Of a stretch of DNA of 64,000 nucleotides, positions 1-6,869 are shown in pieces. The stretch is from Tyzzerella sp. (lineage in GTDB: Bacteria > Bacillota > Clostridia > Lachnospirales > Lachnospiraceae), in assembly GCA_017465565.1 (NCBI GenBank), contig JAFTWA010000013.1, positions 1 through 64,000 on the forward strand, read 5' to 3'. Both the position numbers and the translations under genes were made by a program. How positions within the stretch are numbered: position 1 is the stretch's first letter; every line of letters starts with the position of its first letter. The notes under the pieces are model-generated. The model made no database searches. It was not told where the DNA came from and saw only the letters and a list, made by a program, of their open reading frames with translations.

Positions 1-37
1 TATACTCCCGTACCGGTTCGATTCCGGTTTGCGGCAT
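1..37 (+). tRNA. 3' end of a tRNA gene (cut by the window edge)
   Basis: The first bases hold a T-arm (ccgg, a TTCGATT-type loop, ccgg) and a 3' acceptor strand (ttgcggc plus discriminator A), four bases before the next tRNA. A short stem-like tac/gta just before the T-arm could be a long variable arm, which would make it a class II tRNA, perhaps Leu. The anticodon lies outside the window, so the identity is inference only. Confidence 0.7.
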
Positions 38-40
38 TAT

Positions 41-114
41 GTGGGCGTAGCTCAGCTGGATAGAGCGTTTGGCTACGGACCAAAAGGTCGGGAGTTCGAA
101 TCTTCTCGCCCACG
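41..114 (+). tRNA. tRNA-Arg (anticodon ACG)
   Basis: The cloverleaf can be read directly. The acceptor stem gtgggcg/cgcccac (41-47 with 107-113) pairs perfectly, with discriminator G at 114. The D-arm is gctc/gagc. The anticodon stem tttgg/ccaaa encloses the loop ctacgga, giving anticodon ACG, and there is a T-arm with a TTCGAAT loop. CCA is not encoded. The 3' part of the gene from base 73 is duplicated 5.3 kb downstream, so this gene is the attachment site of an integrated element. Confidence 0.93.
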
Positions 115-117
115 TTA
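73..117 (+). repeat. attL-like 45-bp direct repeat inside tRNA-Arg
   Basis: The 45 bases from the anticodon loop of tRNA-Arg to three bases past its end are repeated exactly at 5372-5416. A duplicated tRNA 3' end is the usual mark of integration by a tyrosine recombinase. The tRNA stays intact on this side. Confidence 0.85.
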
Positions 118-249
118 AGAAATAAAAGCACTTCGAGAAAAGCGTAATGTCCTTAACGGAGAAAACCAAAAACCGAATAGGATAAACAAAATGACAGTAT
201 GGTCGAAAGACTGTGCTGTCTTTTTGTTGATATCTATTGACAAACGCAG

Positions 250-282
250 ACTATCGTGATAGTATAGACTATAGAAATAGTC
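250..282 (+). promoter_or_regulatory. Tandem palindromic operators upstream of the blaI-like gene
   Basis: Two perfect inverted repeats stand side by side just before the ribosome-binding site: actatc-gt-gatagt (250-263) and gactat-agaa-atagtc (267-282). They share the half-site ctat/atag. BlaI/MecI-family repressors bind paired dyads overlapping their own promoter, so these are probably autoregulatory operators. Regulation is inferred from position and symmetry. Confidence 0.6.
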
Positions 283-296
283 TATGGAGGTTCGTT

Positions 297-653
297 ATGA
301 AAGAAAAGCTTTTTGACAGTGAAGCCAAGGTGATGGAAATTATATGGGAGAAAAGTCCGATTTCCGCAAAAGATATCAGCTTAATTGCCGCCGAGACAAT
401 CGGGTGGAATAAAAACACTACCTATACAGTAATTAAAAAACTTGAAGCAAAAGGTTTTATTCGGCGTGAAGATCCTGGATTTATTTGTACTCCCCTTGTA
501 TCACAAAATGAAATGCAAAAGGTGGAAGCTGCTTCACTGGTGAAAAAGGTATTTGGTGGCTCTCGCAAGGCTTTATTTTCGGCACTGCTTGAAGATGAGC
601 CGTTATCTGAAGAGGAAATCAATGAGTTGCGTAAACTTATTGATAATAGGTGA
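297..653 (+). CDS. BlaI/MecI/CopY family transcriptional repressor
   Basis: A 118-residue winged-helix repressor of the Penicillinase_R family, which normally has about 120-130 residues. The N-terminal wHTH (residues 5-70) has the family pattern EAKVMEIIWEKSPISAKDI and NTTYTVIKKLEAKGFIRRE. The C-terminal part (75-118) is the helical dimerisation region. The ATG at 297 is chosen because tatggagg lies just upstream; an upstream in-frame start at 237 lacks a site and would span the operators. The gene sits 4 bases before a BlaR1-like protease gene. In BlaR1/BlaI systems the protease inactivates the repressor, so the two probably form one sensory switch. No beta-lactamase or PBP gene follows, so the signal need not be a beta-lactam. 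Confidence 0.88.
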   Translation: MKEKLFDSEAKVMEIIWEKSPISAKDISLIAAETIGWNKNTTYTVIKKLEAKGFIRREDPGFICTPLVSQNEMQKVEAASLVKKVFGGSRKALFSALLEDEPLSEEEINELRKLIDNR

Positions 654-657
654 CGTT

Positions 658-1572
658 ATGCTACAAGAAGTATTCTATTGGACATTCAATATGAGCATAA
701 CTGCCGCTATAACCGGTGTGCTTATTATGCTTGTCAGACTTATAAAAAAGATTCCAAGAAGGATGACGGTGTTTCTTTGGATAATTCCTTTTCTTCGAAT
801 GACGTTTCCTTTTGGATTGAACAGTCCTTATGGTCTGATGGCGTTGTTATCTAAGATCACTACAAAAACTGTCGTTGTGTATCAACCTACGGATGATATA
901 GCGTTTTCAATGATGAATAGCGTTATGGCGGCGGACACTTATTTCCCGATAACATATAAAGTTAATGTCCTCGAAGATATATTTGGAGTGGCTTCGGTCA
1001 TATGGAGCATTGTTTCATTAGCTATTATTCTAATGTTGGTTGTTACATATTTTACTACGATTTATGAAATCAAAGATTCAACGCATCTAAGAGATAACAT
1101 TTATCTCTCAGAGAAGATCGTATCTCCTGCAGTATATGGCATTGTAAAACCCAAGATTATTTTACCTGCAACTTATAAAGACAGAGATATTGATCTTGTT
1201 ATACTGCACGAAAAAGCACATATACGTAGTTTTGATAATTTGTGGCGAATCATGGCGTTCGTAATTGTTGCAGTACACTGGTTCAATCCGCTTTGCTGGT
1301 TATTCTTAAAAGGGTTTCTCGCAGACCTTGAACTGTCTTGCGACGAGCGTGTTCTGATAAAGATTGGAGCTGACCGTGCAAAGGATTATGCATCATCATT
1401 GTTGGAAAGCAGACGAGGAGCATCCGTATTTGCTTCTGCTTTTGGCGGTTCAAAAATACGCACACGAATTGAAAACATACTGTCCTTCAAGAAATTGACT
1501 TGGCTCGCGCTTACGGTATTTGTAGCATTGATCGGTGTCATTTTCTATGTGCTACTGACAAATGCGGGATGA
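658..1572 (+). CDS. BlaR1/MecR1-like M56 membrane metalloprotease
   Basis: A 304-residue integral membrane peptidase. It has two N-terminal membrane helices (about 8-28 and 36-52), another near 118-140, the zinc motif HEKAH at 184-188 between membrane segments, the family marker ELSCDERV, and a final C-terminal membrane helix (about 277-300). The protein stops after that helix, so it lacks the extracytoplasmic penicillin-binding sensor of true BlaR1 (about 585-600 residues). How it senses a signal is therefore unknown. Start ATG at 658; a longer frame from 553 overlaps blaI and is not used. It lies 4 bases after the repressor gene. The likely role is signal-triggered cleavage of the repressor or an associated factor, inferred from the family. 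Confidence 0.85.
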   Translation: MLQEVFYWTFNMSITAAITGVLIMLVRLIKKIPRRMTVFLWIIPFLRMTFPFGLNSPYGLMALLSKITTKTVVVYQPTDDIAFSMMNSVMAADTYFPITYKVNVLEDIFGVASVIWSIVSLAIILMLVVTYFTTIYEIKDSTHLRDNIYLSEKIVSPAVYGIVKPKIILPATYKDRDIDLVILHEKAHIRSFDNLWRIMAFVIVAVHWFNPLCWLFLKGFLADLELSCDERVLIKIGADRAKDYASSLLESRRGASVFASAFGGSKIRTRIENILSFKKLTWLALTVFVALIGVIFYVLLTNAG

Positions 1573-1585
1573 AAGGAGAATGAAT

Positions 1586-2572
1586 ATGAAAAGTAAACTA
1601 TTTAATCGATATTATCTGCTTTCTTGTATCGGCGTTTTGATTGCCTCATATTATCCTTTGTCGATGGGAATTCGTGTAATTACCGATATGATTGTTAATG
1701 GGACTGTACTTAAAGAAAACTATCCCAAATACATCATTCCGTACACTCCAATGAGCATTGCAATCATTGTCGGTGTTCTATTAATGCCTTTGTGCATCAA
1801 ATTATTTAAGAAATTTGCTCTTGCCGGCGGCACTTCCATAGCAACAGGAATTTTCTTCGCAATCGAATTTCTATTTGAAGAAAAGGTTGTCGTATCAACA
1901 GCTGAAACCGTTACAAAACTTGAAGATTGGCAGATGTTTATGTGTTATGTGCCACCTGAGGGTTGGGGTGAAACTGTAACTACATATAAGACGCAAACAG
2001 CAGTTGATATTCTGATGGGAGATTATACCCCTGCATTCAAGTTGCACTTTTATATTATTTCCGTTGTATTAATTATTACCATCTTGAACTGCTTGTATGG
2101 CTTCGGGCAAATGGTAAAGAACGGGGAAAAGAAGCGTCTCAAATCTTTGATCTTGCAGTCAGTTTGTTCCCTTACGTTCCTTGGTTTGTGTATACTCGCT
2201 TGCTTTACAGCGTTTTGGAGAGACGGAAGTATCCAAGTATCTCCGTTGTCAGCTACGTTAATGACGATATTCTTTGTCCTTTTGGGTGTAACCGCTGGTG
2301 TGTTTGTTGGATCGTTCCTTTTGGGAAAGCGGAAACTTGTTTCTATTTGGATTCCGTCTATTGTTGCTTCTGTGATGACGTTCCTTATGTATATCGGCGA
2401 AATGATTCTGCTCAATGGGCATTTGTATAACCTTGGTACAGGTTTTATATTCAACAGCATCCCCGGAATTATTCTTGCTCCTGTAGATTTATTAATCATT
2501 GTGGCATCAGGGTGTATAACTGCATTGATATTTACTTTGCTTAACCGAAAGAATGTCAATTTAACCGAATAG
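1586..2572 (+). CDS. Polytopic membrane protein of unknown function in the blaI-blaR operon
   Basis: A 328-residue protein with seven to eight hydrophobic segments, roughly at residues 8-30, 52-72, 80-98, 155-175, 190-212, 222-250, 256-280 and 290-318. I recognise no family motif. A soluble, probably extracellular stretch (about 100-150) rich in E, T, W and Y lies between helices 3 and 4. The ATG at 1586 sits 7 bases after aaaggag; starts at 1562 and 1580 are in frame but poorly spaced. It follows the protease gene by 13 bases and precedes a terminator. It is probably the effector controlled by the BlaI/BlaR-like switch, or a partner that lends the short protease a sensor. Both roles are inference. 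Confidence 0.75.
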   Translation: MKSKLFNRYYLLSCIGVLIASYYPLSMGIRVITDMIVNGTVLKENYPKYIIPYTPMSIAIIVGVLLMPLCIKLFKKFALAGGTSIATGIFFAIEFLFEEKVVVSTAETVTKLEDWQMFMCYVPPEGWGETVTTYKTQTAVDILMGDYTPAFKLHFYIISVVLIITILNCLYGFGQMVKNGEKKRLKSLILQSVCSLTFLGLCILACFTAFWRDGSIQVSPLSATLMTIFFVLLGVTAGVFVGSFLLGKRKLVSIWIPSIVASVMTFLMYIGEMILLNGHLYNLGTGFIFNSIPGIILAPVDLLIIVASGCITALIFTLLNRKNVNLTE

Positions 2573-2587
2573 TCAGTAAATTAAGAA

Positions 2588-2614
2588 AGGCGTCGCAGTA
2601 ATGCGGCGCTTTTT
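2588..2614 (+). terminator. Rho-independent terminator after the blaI operon
   Basis: A GC-rich hairpin (cgtcgca, loop gtaa, tgcggcg) is followed by a run of T, 15 bases after the stop codon of the membrane protein. Confidence 0.75.
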
Positions 2615-2800
2615 CATAAACTCAAACACGATCGAACCCAGTCCTCCTTGTGTTGCCCACAGACCGCCCTCGTGCAGACGAAAGCAGAACAGTGAGCACC
2701 CCACCCGACAGAAAGGAAAACCGCCCGTTTCGGGCGATTTGAGGACAGTCTCACAAATGTTAAGAACAGATTGGTTTGTGGCAATTTTTAAGGCTTTTCG

Positions 2801-2956
2801 ATGGGTCGAAAATTTAGCAGGAGAAAGAGTCGGGGTCGTAAACGTCCCTCGACTCAGTTCACAGTGGACGGCAACGCCGACCACACAAGGGTTTCCGGCT
2901 TTTTTGCTCTCAACTCGAAGTGGTGCCACTTCGGAGGCTTTGGTGCCAATTTATGA
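2801..2956 (+). CDS. Small Arg/Lys-rich ORF, doubtful
   Basis: A 51-codon open frame starting MGRKFSRRKSRGRKRP and ending ..CHFGGFGANL. The basic N-terminus would suit nucleic-acid binding. There is no good ribosome-binding site, and other frames are also open here. I do not recognise a family. It may be part of a non-coding element end rather than a gene. Confidence 0.2.
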   Translation: MGRKFSRRKSRGRKRPSTQFTVDGNADHTRVSGFFALNSKWCHFGGFGANL

Positions 2957-3161
2957 GCAGAGAGTTGCCAAAAGTGCCGAAATACAAGGGAAATTATAGG
3001 CGCTGTGATAGGAGATAAAATATAAAGTAATAACCGGAAGGTTTTTACGCCTTCCGGTTACATACCACCCTCAATTCTCCGTTAAGAACATCACGGAAAA
3101 CTCGAGGTGTTTTTTTAGTGTGTTTGACTAACATTTGACTAACGGATTTTTAAAATGCAAT

Positions 3162-3188
3162 AAAAAAGGTGCTGTCATAGACAACACC
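3162..3188 (-). terminator. Minus-strand terminator
   Basis: On the minus strand ggtgttgtc, loop tatg-like, gacagcacc forms an imperfect 9-bp stem followed by six T. It would end transcription from the PBECR3-like gene or from the lost gene whose open frame ends within the hairpin. Confidence 0.6.
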
Positions 3189-3320
3189 TAAATTTCATTG
3201 AACCACAAGATGGGCGGCGTATCCATCATCTCAGGTACTCTTGCGAGTGTGTCGGGAGCCTTTCCGACCTTTGCGATTCGTTTTATTGTACTATTATTAT
3301 AAGTAAATTATACATCCTTG

Positions 3321-3686
3321 TCAAATCTTTTTTAGCCGGCCGTTTTCTATTCCGTGTTGTAATTTGCCATTGGTGATTGAATGAAGAGTAGCTACATATA
3401 AGTAATCATCTTTAACATCTAATTTAATTCCAATTTGAATGTTTTTATCAAAAACTTTTACCAATTCAAAACTTGTTCCTGATTCATTCGGATTTATACC
3501 AATATAATCCGGATGTGCAATAATGAATGGAAGGTATTGCAAATATTCTACACATTCGGGATGCCGTTTTTCTACATGTTTCTCTAAGCCGGAAGATTGA
3601 TATATGTAGTTGTAATCTAAATTATATGGTAAATGCTCATTTACTATTTGATTAAATGGAGCAATAGGAAATATTTTATCCGTCAT
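3321..3686 (-). CDS. PBECR3-like (barnase/EndoU/ColicinE5/RelE fold) nuclease-type protein
   Basis: A 121-residue protein resembling the PBECR3 group of RelE-fold phage polyvalent-protein domains. Its core includes AHPDYIGINPNESGTSFELV (about residues 57-76), then strands and a late segment LYVATLHSITNGKLQ (about 97-111). In that group the HPDYIG and LYVATLH-type segments form the core. The N-terminal 55 residues are an alpha-helical extension. It starts at ATG 3686 with aaaagag upstream on the minus strand. It stands alone, with no antitoxin-sized gene beside it. The promoter carries a LexA-like box, suggesting SOS induction. The family call is by memory of motif pattern; nuclease activity is inference. 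Confidence 0.65.
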   Translation of the reverse strand: MTDKIFPIAPFNQIVNEHLPYNLDYNYIYQSSGLEKHVEKRHPECVEYLQYLPFIIAHPDYIGINPNESGTSFELVKVFDKNIQIGIKLDVKDDYLYVATLHSITNGKLQHGIENGRLKKI

Positions 3687-3724
3687 TTGTATATCATCTC
3701 TTTTCTATATATACTAACAATTAT

Positions 3725-3753
3725 ATTATAACGAATGTATGTTCGACAAACAA
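3725..3753 (-). promoter_or_regulatory. Promoter of the PBECR3-like gene with a LexA-like box in the spacer
   Basis: On the minus strand: -35 TTGTTT (3748-3753), a 17-base spacer, -10 TATAAT (3725-3730), 38 bases before the ATG. The spacer contains CGAACATACATTCG (3732-3745), one base off the Gram-positive SOS pattern CGAAC-N4-GTTCG in each full dyad. A repressor bound there would block RNA polymerase. LexA binding is inference. Confidence 0.5.
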
Positions 3754-4080
3754 GAGTTTAATAAGCTTTTGGGGAATATTTTTGCGTATCTAGAATTTGA
3801 TTATGGGGAATTCGCCACTATTAAAATGAAAAGAAGACTTGTATGATTTAAGTTGTATGTTATAATAAATTTACTAAAGGCATGATATTTTAAATTTGAC
3901 ACATTGTTTCTTTATGTTTATTTTTGTTTATGCAAGTGAGCAACTGTAAACATCCATAAACAAAGAATTAAATTTAATCTATGATGTCCGACATTTTCTA
4001 TCTCGGTGCACAGGGGCAGTGTTTTTTGTCGGATATTATTATGCCTTTTAGTAAAATAATTGCTGAAAGGATTTTTTATT
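3754..4080. other. AT-rich intergenic region and 5' leader of the RNase III-like gene
   Basis: No gene is seen. A possible promoter, TTGACA at 3896-3901 with TATTTT 17 bases on, would give a leader of about 150 bases. The leader holds short inverted repeats (gtttatg/cataaac) and a 9-bp stem, TGTCCGACA (3985-3993) with TGTCGGATA (4027-4035, one G-T pair), ending 45 bases before the start codon. Confidence 0.4.
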
Positions 4081-5178
4081 ATGAAGAATGAGGATTTAAA
4101 ATTTATTCAAGAACAAATTGGCTATGAGTTTAAAAATTTGGACTTATTGCAACAGGCGTTTATAAGACGCTCTTATTCTCAGGAACATGGTGGCGAGGAT
4201 AATGAAGTTTTGGAATTCATAGGAGACAAGGTTTTAGACTTTATTGTTGTTAAATTACTTTCTGAAAGATATGGTTTTACATTAAGTGAGTGTGATGACT
4301 ATGATGCTAATGAGGAGTTTGACGAGTTTGCCTGTGAAAAAAAAGAGTCGGAACTTACCGAAATTAAGAAAGCATTAGTGCAAAAGCAGAATTTATCTAC
4401 AAGAATTGAGATTTTGGGTCTTGAGAAATTTCTGATTTTGGGAAAAGGAGATATTCAAAAGAAAGTATATAAAGAAGACTCAGTAAAAGAAGATTTGTTT
4501 GAAGCAATTTTAGGTGCGGTTGCTATTGATAGCAATTGGGACATGAAAATTCTTCAAAGTGCAGTCGAAGTAATGTTAGGCCCAGACAGCATACTATGTG
4601 GGGATGATGTTGACAATTATGTTTCACATATTCAAGAATGGTTTGTAAAGGAATACGGTGCTTATCCCAAATTTAATTATGATAATTCATCTTATTACGA
4701 TGAAGCAAATGGGTTTAGGAGAGCAAACGAAATAAGGGCAAAAATTGAAAGAGATAATGTGTTTCAGATTATAAATGTTCAAGAGTATTATCAAACACAC
4801 TTTAAATGTTGGCTAGACTTGTCCGATAAAAGATTTATTGGATATGGAACTTCAAAGAGTTTAGCACGTAAGGATCTGTGCAAATTAATTTATGAGCATT
4901 TGGAGGACAACGATTTACTTTATAGTATTCGTGATGAAATAGATAATCCCAATAAAGCTGATGCTATTAATCAATTAGAAATTTTAGCTCGTCGTGGCTA
5001 TTTCTCAATACCTACTTATAAGTTTGAAGAGACTCACGATGAAAATGGAAATCCTGTTTGGAAAAGTACTTGCTGCATAACAGAAGAAAACCAAAGTTTC
5101 TCTGCAAAATCATCTTCAAAAAAAGATTCAAAGAAATCTGCCGCTTTTAAAATGCTACAGTACGTGTTGAAAGATTAG
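4081..5178 (+). CDS. Accessory RNase III-like double-strand RNA endonuclease
   Basis: A 365-residue protein with the ribonuclease III fold. The signature NEVLEFIGDKVL (41-52) gives catalytic E45 and D49, and EDLFEAILGA (137-146) gives D138 and E141, so all four metal-binding acids are kept. Between them lies an unusual acidic insert (about 70-91). Residues about 185-280 look like a divergent first RNA-binding domain, and 297-365 form a recognisable dsRBD ending SSSKKDSKKSAAFKMLQYVL. Housekeeping RNase III has about 230 residues with one dsRBD, so this is an extra, longer type. The ATG at 4081 is chosen for gaaagga nine bases upstream. It is the last gene before the right tRNA-Arg repeat. A role in RNA-based defence or element control is inference. 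Confidence 0.85.
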   Translation: MKNEDLKFIQEQIGYEFKNLDLLQQAFIRRSYSQEHGGEDNEVLEFIGDKVLDFIVVKLLSERYGFTLSECDDYDANEEFDEFACEKKESELTEIKKALVQKQNLSTRIEILGLEKFLILGKGDIQKKVYKEDSVKEDLFEAILGAVAIDSNWDMKILQSAVEVMLGPDSILCGDDVDNYVSHIQEWFVKEYGAYPKFNYDNSSYYDEANGFRRANEIRAKIERDNVFQIINVQEYYQTHFKCWLDLSDKRFIGYGTSKSLARKDLCKLIYEHLEDNDLLYSIRDEIDNPNKADAINQLEILARRGYFSIPTYKFEETHDENGNPVWKSTCCITEENQSFSAKSSSKKDSKKSAAFKMLQYVLKD

Positions 5179-5371
5179 GGAGGGAATATCGTCAAGAGGA
5201 AGAAGTTGAGGAATAATCTTAATATTAATTTATCTTTATTGCAATTTCGACTAACATTTGCCTAACAACCTTACAAAAAACTGAGGAAAGCATACGTAAT
5301 CCAAAAATGGAAAGTCTTGAAAATCAAGCATTTCTTCAAAAAACATATTGAGAAATAGGCCCTTTCTCTGC

Positions 5372-5416
5372 CTACGGACCAAAAGGTCGGGAGTTCGAAT
5401 CTTCTCGCCCACGTTA
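5372..5416 (+). repeat. attR-like 45-bp copy of the tRNA-Arg 3' end
   Basis: Exact copy of 73-117, beginning in the anticodon loop and lacking the 5' half of the tRNA, so it cannot make a tRNA. It marks the right border of the island. The short minus-strand open frame across it is a translation of tRNA sequence, not a gene. Confidence 0.88.
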
Positions 5417-5446
5417 GTAAAACCTTGTAAAATCAAAGGTTTAAGA

Positions 5447-5478
5447 AAAGCACTTCGAGTAATCGAGGTGCTTTTTTG
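5447..5478 (+). terminator. Terminator, probably the original one of tRNA-Arg
   Basis: agcacttcga-gtaa-tcgaggtgct followed by TTTTTT. The left arm (aaagcacttcgag) also follows tRNA-Arg at 125-138 without its right arm. This suggests the island separated the tRNA gene from its old terminator. Confidence 0.8.
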
Positions 5479-5567
5479 GTATATTGACTAGCTTGACATA
5501 AAGAGTTGTTACATATAAAATAGTTACAAATATACAAATCGTGCAGTAATAAAAAGGAGAAAACATA

Positions 5568-6773
5568 GTGAAGAAAAATTTAATAGTTGTTTTGATATGT
5601 TTGCTTTCATTAAGTTGTTTATATGGTTGTAAGCAAAACACTGCAGAAACAAAGAAAGAAACGACACAAAATGAAGAATCAAGTTTTGTGAAACCAAAAG
5701 AATATGAGACGGTGTTAACAGTTACCATCAATCCGATTTTCAGATTATATCTCAATTCTGATAATGAAGTAATAGCAATTGAATCTGTTAATGAAGATGC
5801 GAAAGGCATTGTGAATGATATCAATCAAGAGACAAAGGAACTAGATGAAGTCATCAAAAATATTGTTAAGTGTGCGGATGAAAACAATTTTTTGAAAAAG
5901 GATGCCACGGTTGATGTCAAAATTGTTGAAACCACATCAGCACAGGATAAACAGGCAGAAATACTTGTGATTGTAAAAGATACTGTCAAGAATAATTTTG
6001 AGGATGTAAATGTAAATACTTCTGACGATATTAAAGATAACAAAAAAGAAGATAATAACAAAACTGATAAAGAACAAATTTCAGATGATAAAGATAACAA
6101 AAAAGAAGACAATAACAAGACCAATAAAGAACAAGCTTTGGATAATAAAGAGAACCATACAACACAATCAAGCATGTTAACACATAAGCATCAGTATGCA
6201 AATGCAACCTGCACACAACCTAAAAAGTGTTCTTGCGGTGTTACTGAAGGCAGTGCATTAGGACATAAATGGGCAAATGCAACTTGTCAATCTCCGCAAA
6301 AATGTATTACATGTGGTGAAATATCAGGCAGTACCACGGAACATGTGTTTTCAAATGGGGAATGTGAAATTTGTAAGATGAAAGATATTACGAATCCTCA
6401 TGATACTATAAAATACAATATATCATATGTAAGTTATGATTCATTTAATGACGATAATATGGAAGATAATGTAATTTCTGAACTATGTTTTGCAAGTAAT
6501 ACGCTATGTCGTGCAAAGGAGACTTGGTGGTTGGAAACTCCTGGTATACATGGAAGCGAAACTATTAATTATAACGGAAAAATATATTATGGTGGAGATG
6601 GTGGAGGAAATCCGTTTGGTTGTAGATTTACAGAAAATGAAATTGTGGTTTCAGATTATGTGGAGAATACGGTTTTTTTTACACTTGTTGTTCAGCATAA
6701 TGGAGAACTGAGAGTAGTGAGTTCAAATTTAGAAAGATACAGAGTTGGTAGTGTTTTTGTGCAAGAAAAATAA
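5568..6773 (+). CDS. Surface lipoprotein with RsgI-like domain and Cys-pair repeats
   Basis: A 401-residue lipoprotein with a lipobox LYGC (Cys21) after a short signal peptide. Residues about 45-145 (VLTVTINPIFRLYLNSDNEV..) resemble the middle domain of RsgI-type anti-sigma factors. A charged low-complexity linker follows, with a DNKKEDNNKT-type unit repeated twice. Next are HxY/W-ANATC..C.CG repeats (about 203-275) with CxC and CxxC pairs, a module common in Lachnospiraceae surface proteins. The C-terminal 120 residues are unrecognised. Start is GTG at 5568, eight bases after aaggag. There is no membrane helix besides the signal and no sigma gene beside it, so an anti-sigma role is doubtful; an extracellular binding role is more likely. 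Confidence 0.75.
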   Translation: MKKNLIVVLICLLSLSCLYGCKQNTAETKKETTQNEESSFVKPKEYETVLTVTINPIFRLYLNSDNEVIAIESVNEDAKGIVNDINQETKELDEVIKNIVKCADENNFLKKDATVDVKIVETTSAQDKQAEILVIVKDTVKNNFEDVNVNTSDDIKDNKKEDNNKTDKEQISDDKDNKKEDNNKTNKEQALDNKENHTTQSSMLTHKHQYANATCTQPKKCSCGVTEGSALGHKWANATCQSPQKCITCGEISGSTTEHVFSNGECEICKMKDITNPHDTIKYNISYVSYDSFNDDNMEDNVISELCFASNTLCRAKETWWLETPGIHGSETINYNGKIYYGGDGGGNPFGCRFTENEIVVSDYVENTVFFTLVVQHNGELRVVSSNLERYRVGSVFVQEK

Positions 6774-6836
6774 ATTTATTGGGGGTATTGGTGAATATTA
6801 AGAGAAAATTGTAATGAATTGATAATACTATTGTAA

Positions 6837-6869
6837 ACGACAATTTTCGAGTGAGAATTGTCGTTTTTA
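6837..6869 (+). terminator. Rho-independent terminator after the lipoprotein gene
   Basis: acgacaatt...aattgtcgt stem followed by TTTTTAT, 64 bases after the stop codon. Confidence 0.8.

Larger units (their letters stand above)
2615..3320. other. Gene-poor block of unlike composition with hairpins and a possible gene remnant
   Basis: About 700 bases without a convincing gene. From 2640 to 3000 it is GC-richer than its surroundings and has overlapping open frames on both strands, typical of composition rather than coding. A perfect 10-bp hairpin lies at 3032-3059. Bases 3078-3113 resemble, inverted, bases 127-164 just after tRNA-Arg. An 18-bp motif shared with 5249-5266 is at 3126-3143. On the minus strand an open frame with no start codon ends in ..PPILWFNEI at 3190, overlapping a terminator hairpin. 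That looks like the 3' end of a lost gene. Confidence 0.5.
73..5416. mobile_element. 5.3 kb genomic island integrated at tRNA-Arg, no integrase visible
   Basis: The segment lies between the two 45-bp tRNA-Arg repeats. It carries a BlaI/BlaR1-like pair with a membrane protein, a PBECR3-like ORF on the minus strand, and an RNase III-like gene. No integrase, relaxase or replication gene can be seen, so it is either a decayed element or a small satellite mobilised in trans. Two near-identical 18-bp motifs (gactaacatttg followed by a/c and ctaac) at 3126-3143 and 5249-5266 are candidate recombinase arm sites. Base composition changes sharply inside it: about 2640-3000 is more GC-rich than its surroundings. 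Calling it mobile is inference from the repeats. Confidence 0.7.

Noticed and set aside
658..1572. Full BlaR1/MecR1 beta-lactam sensor
   Set aside because: The protein ends after the fourth membrane helix and has no penicillin-binding domain.
2050..2559. 169-codon minus-strand ORF inside the island membrane protein gene
   Set aside because: It is the antisense shadow of a better-supported gene with a ribosome-binding site and hydrophobic pattern.
2573..2999. Two overlapping ORFs of 118 and 132 codons on opposite strands
   Set aside because: Both open frames come from the composition of this block; neither has a ribosome-binding site or a recognisable product.
5251..5436. Minus-strand ORF of 61 codons across the right tRNA repeat
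   Set aside because: It is a translation of antisense tRNA-Arg sequence and the island border; such frames occur as artefacts and it has no ribosome-binding site.
5825..6216. Minus-strand ORFs inside the lipoprotein gene rich in Leu and Ser
   Set aside because: They are antisense readings of the repetitive Lys/Asp/Asn linker.
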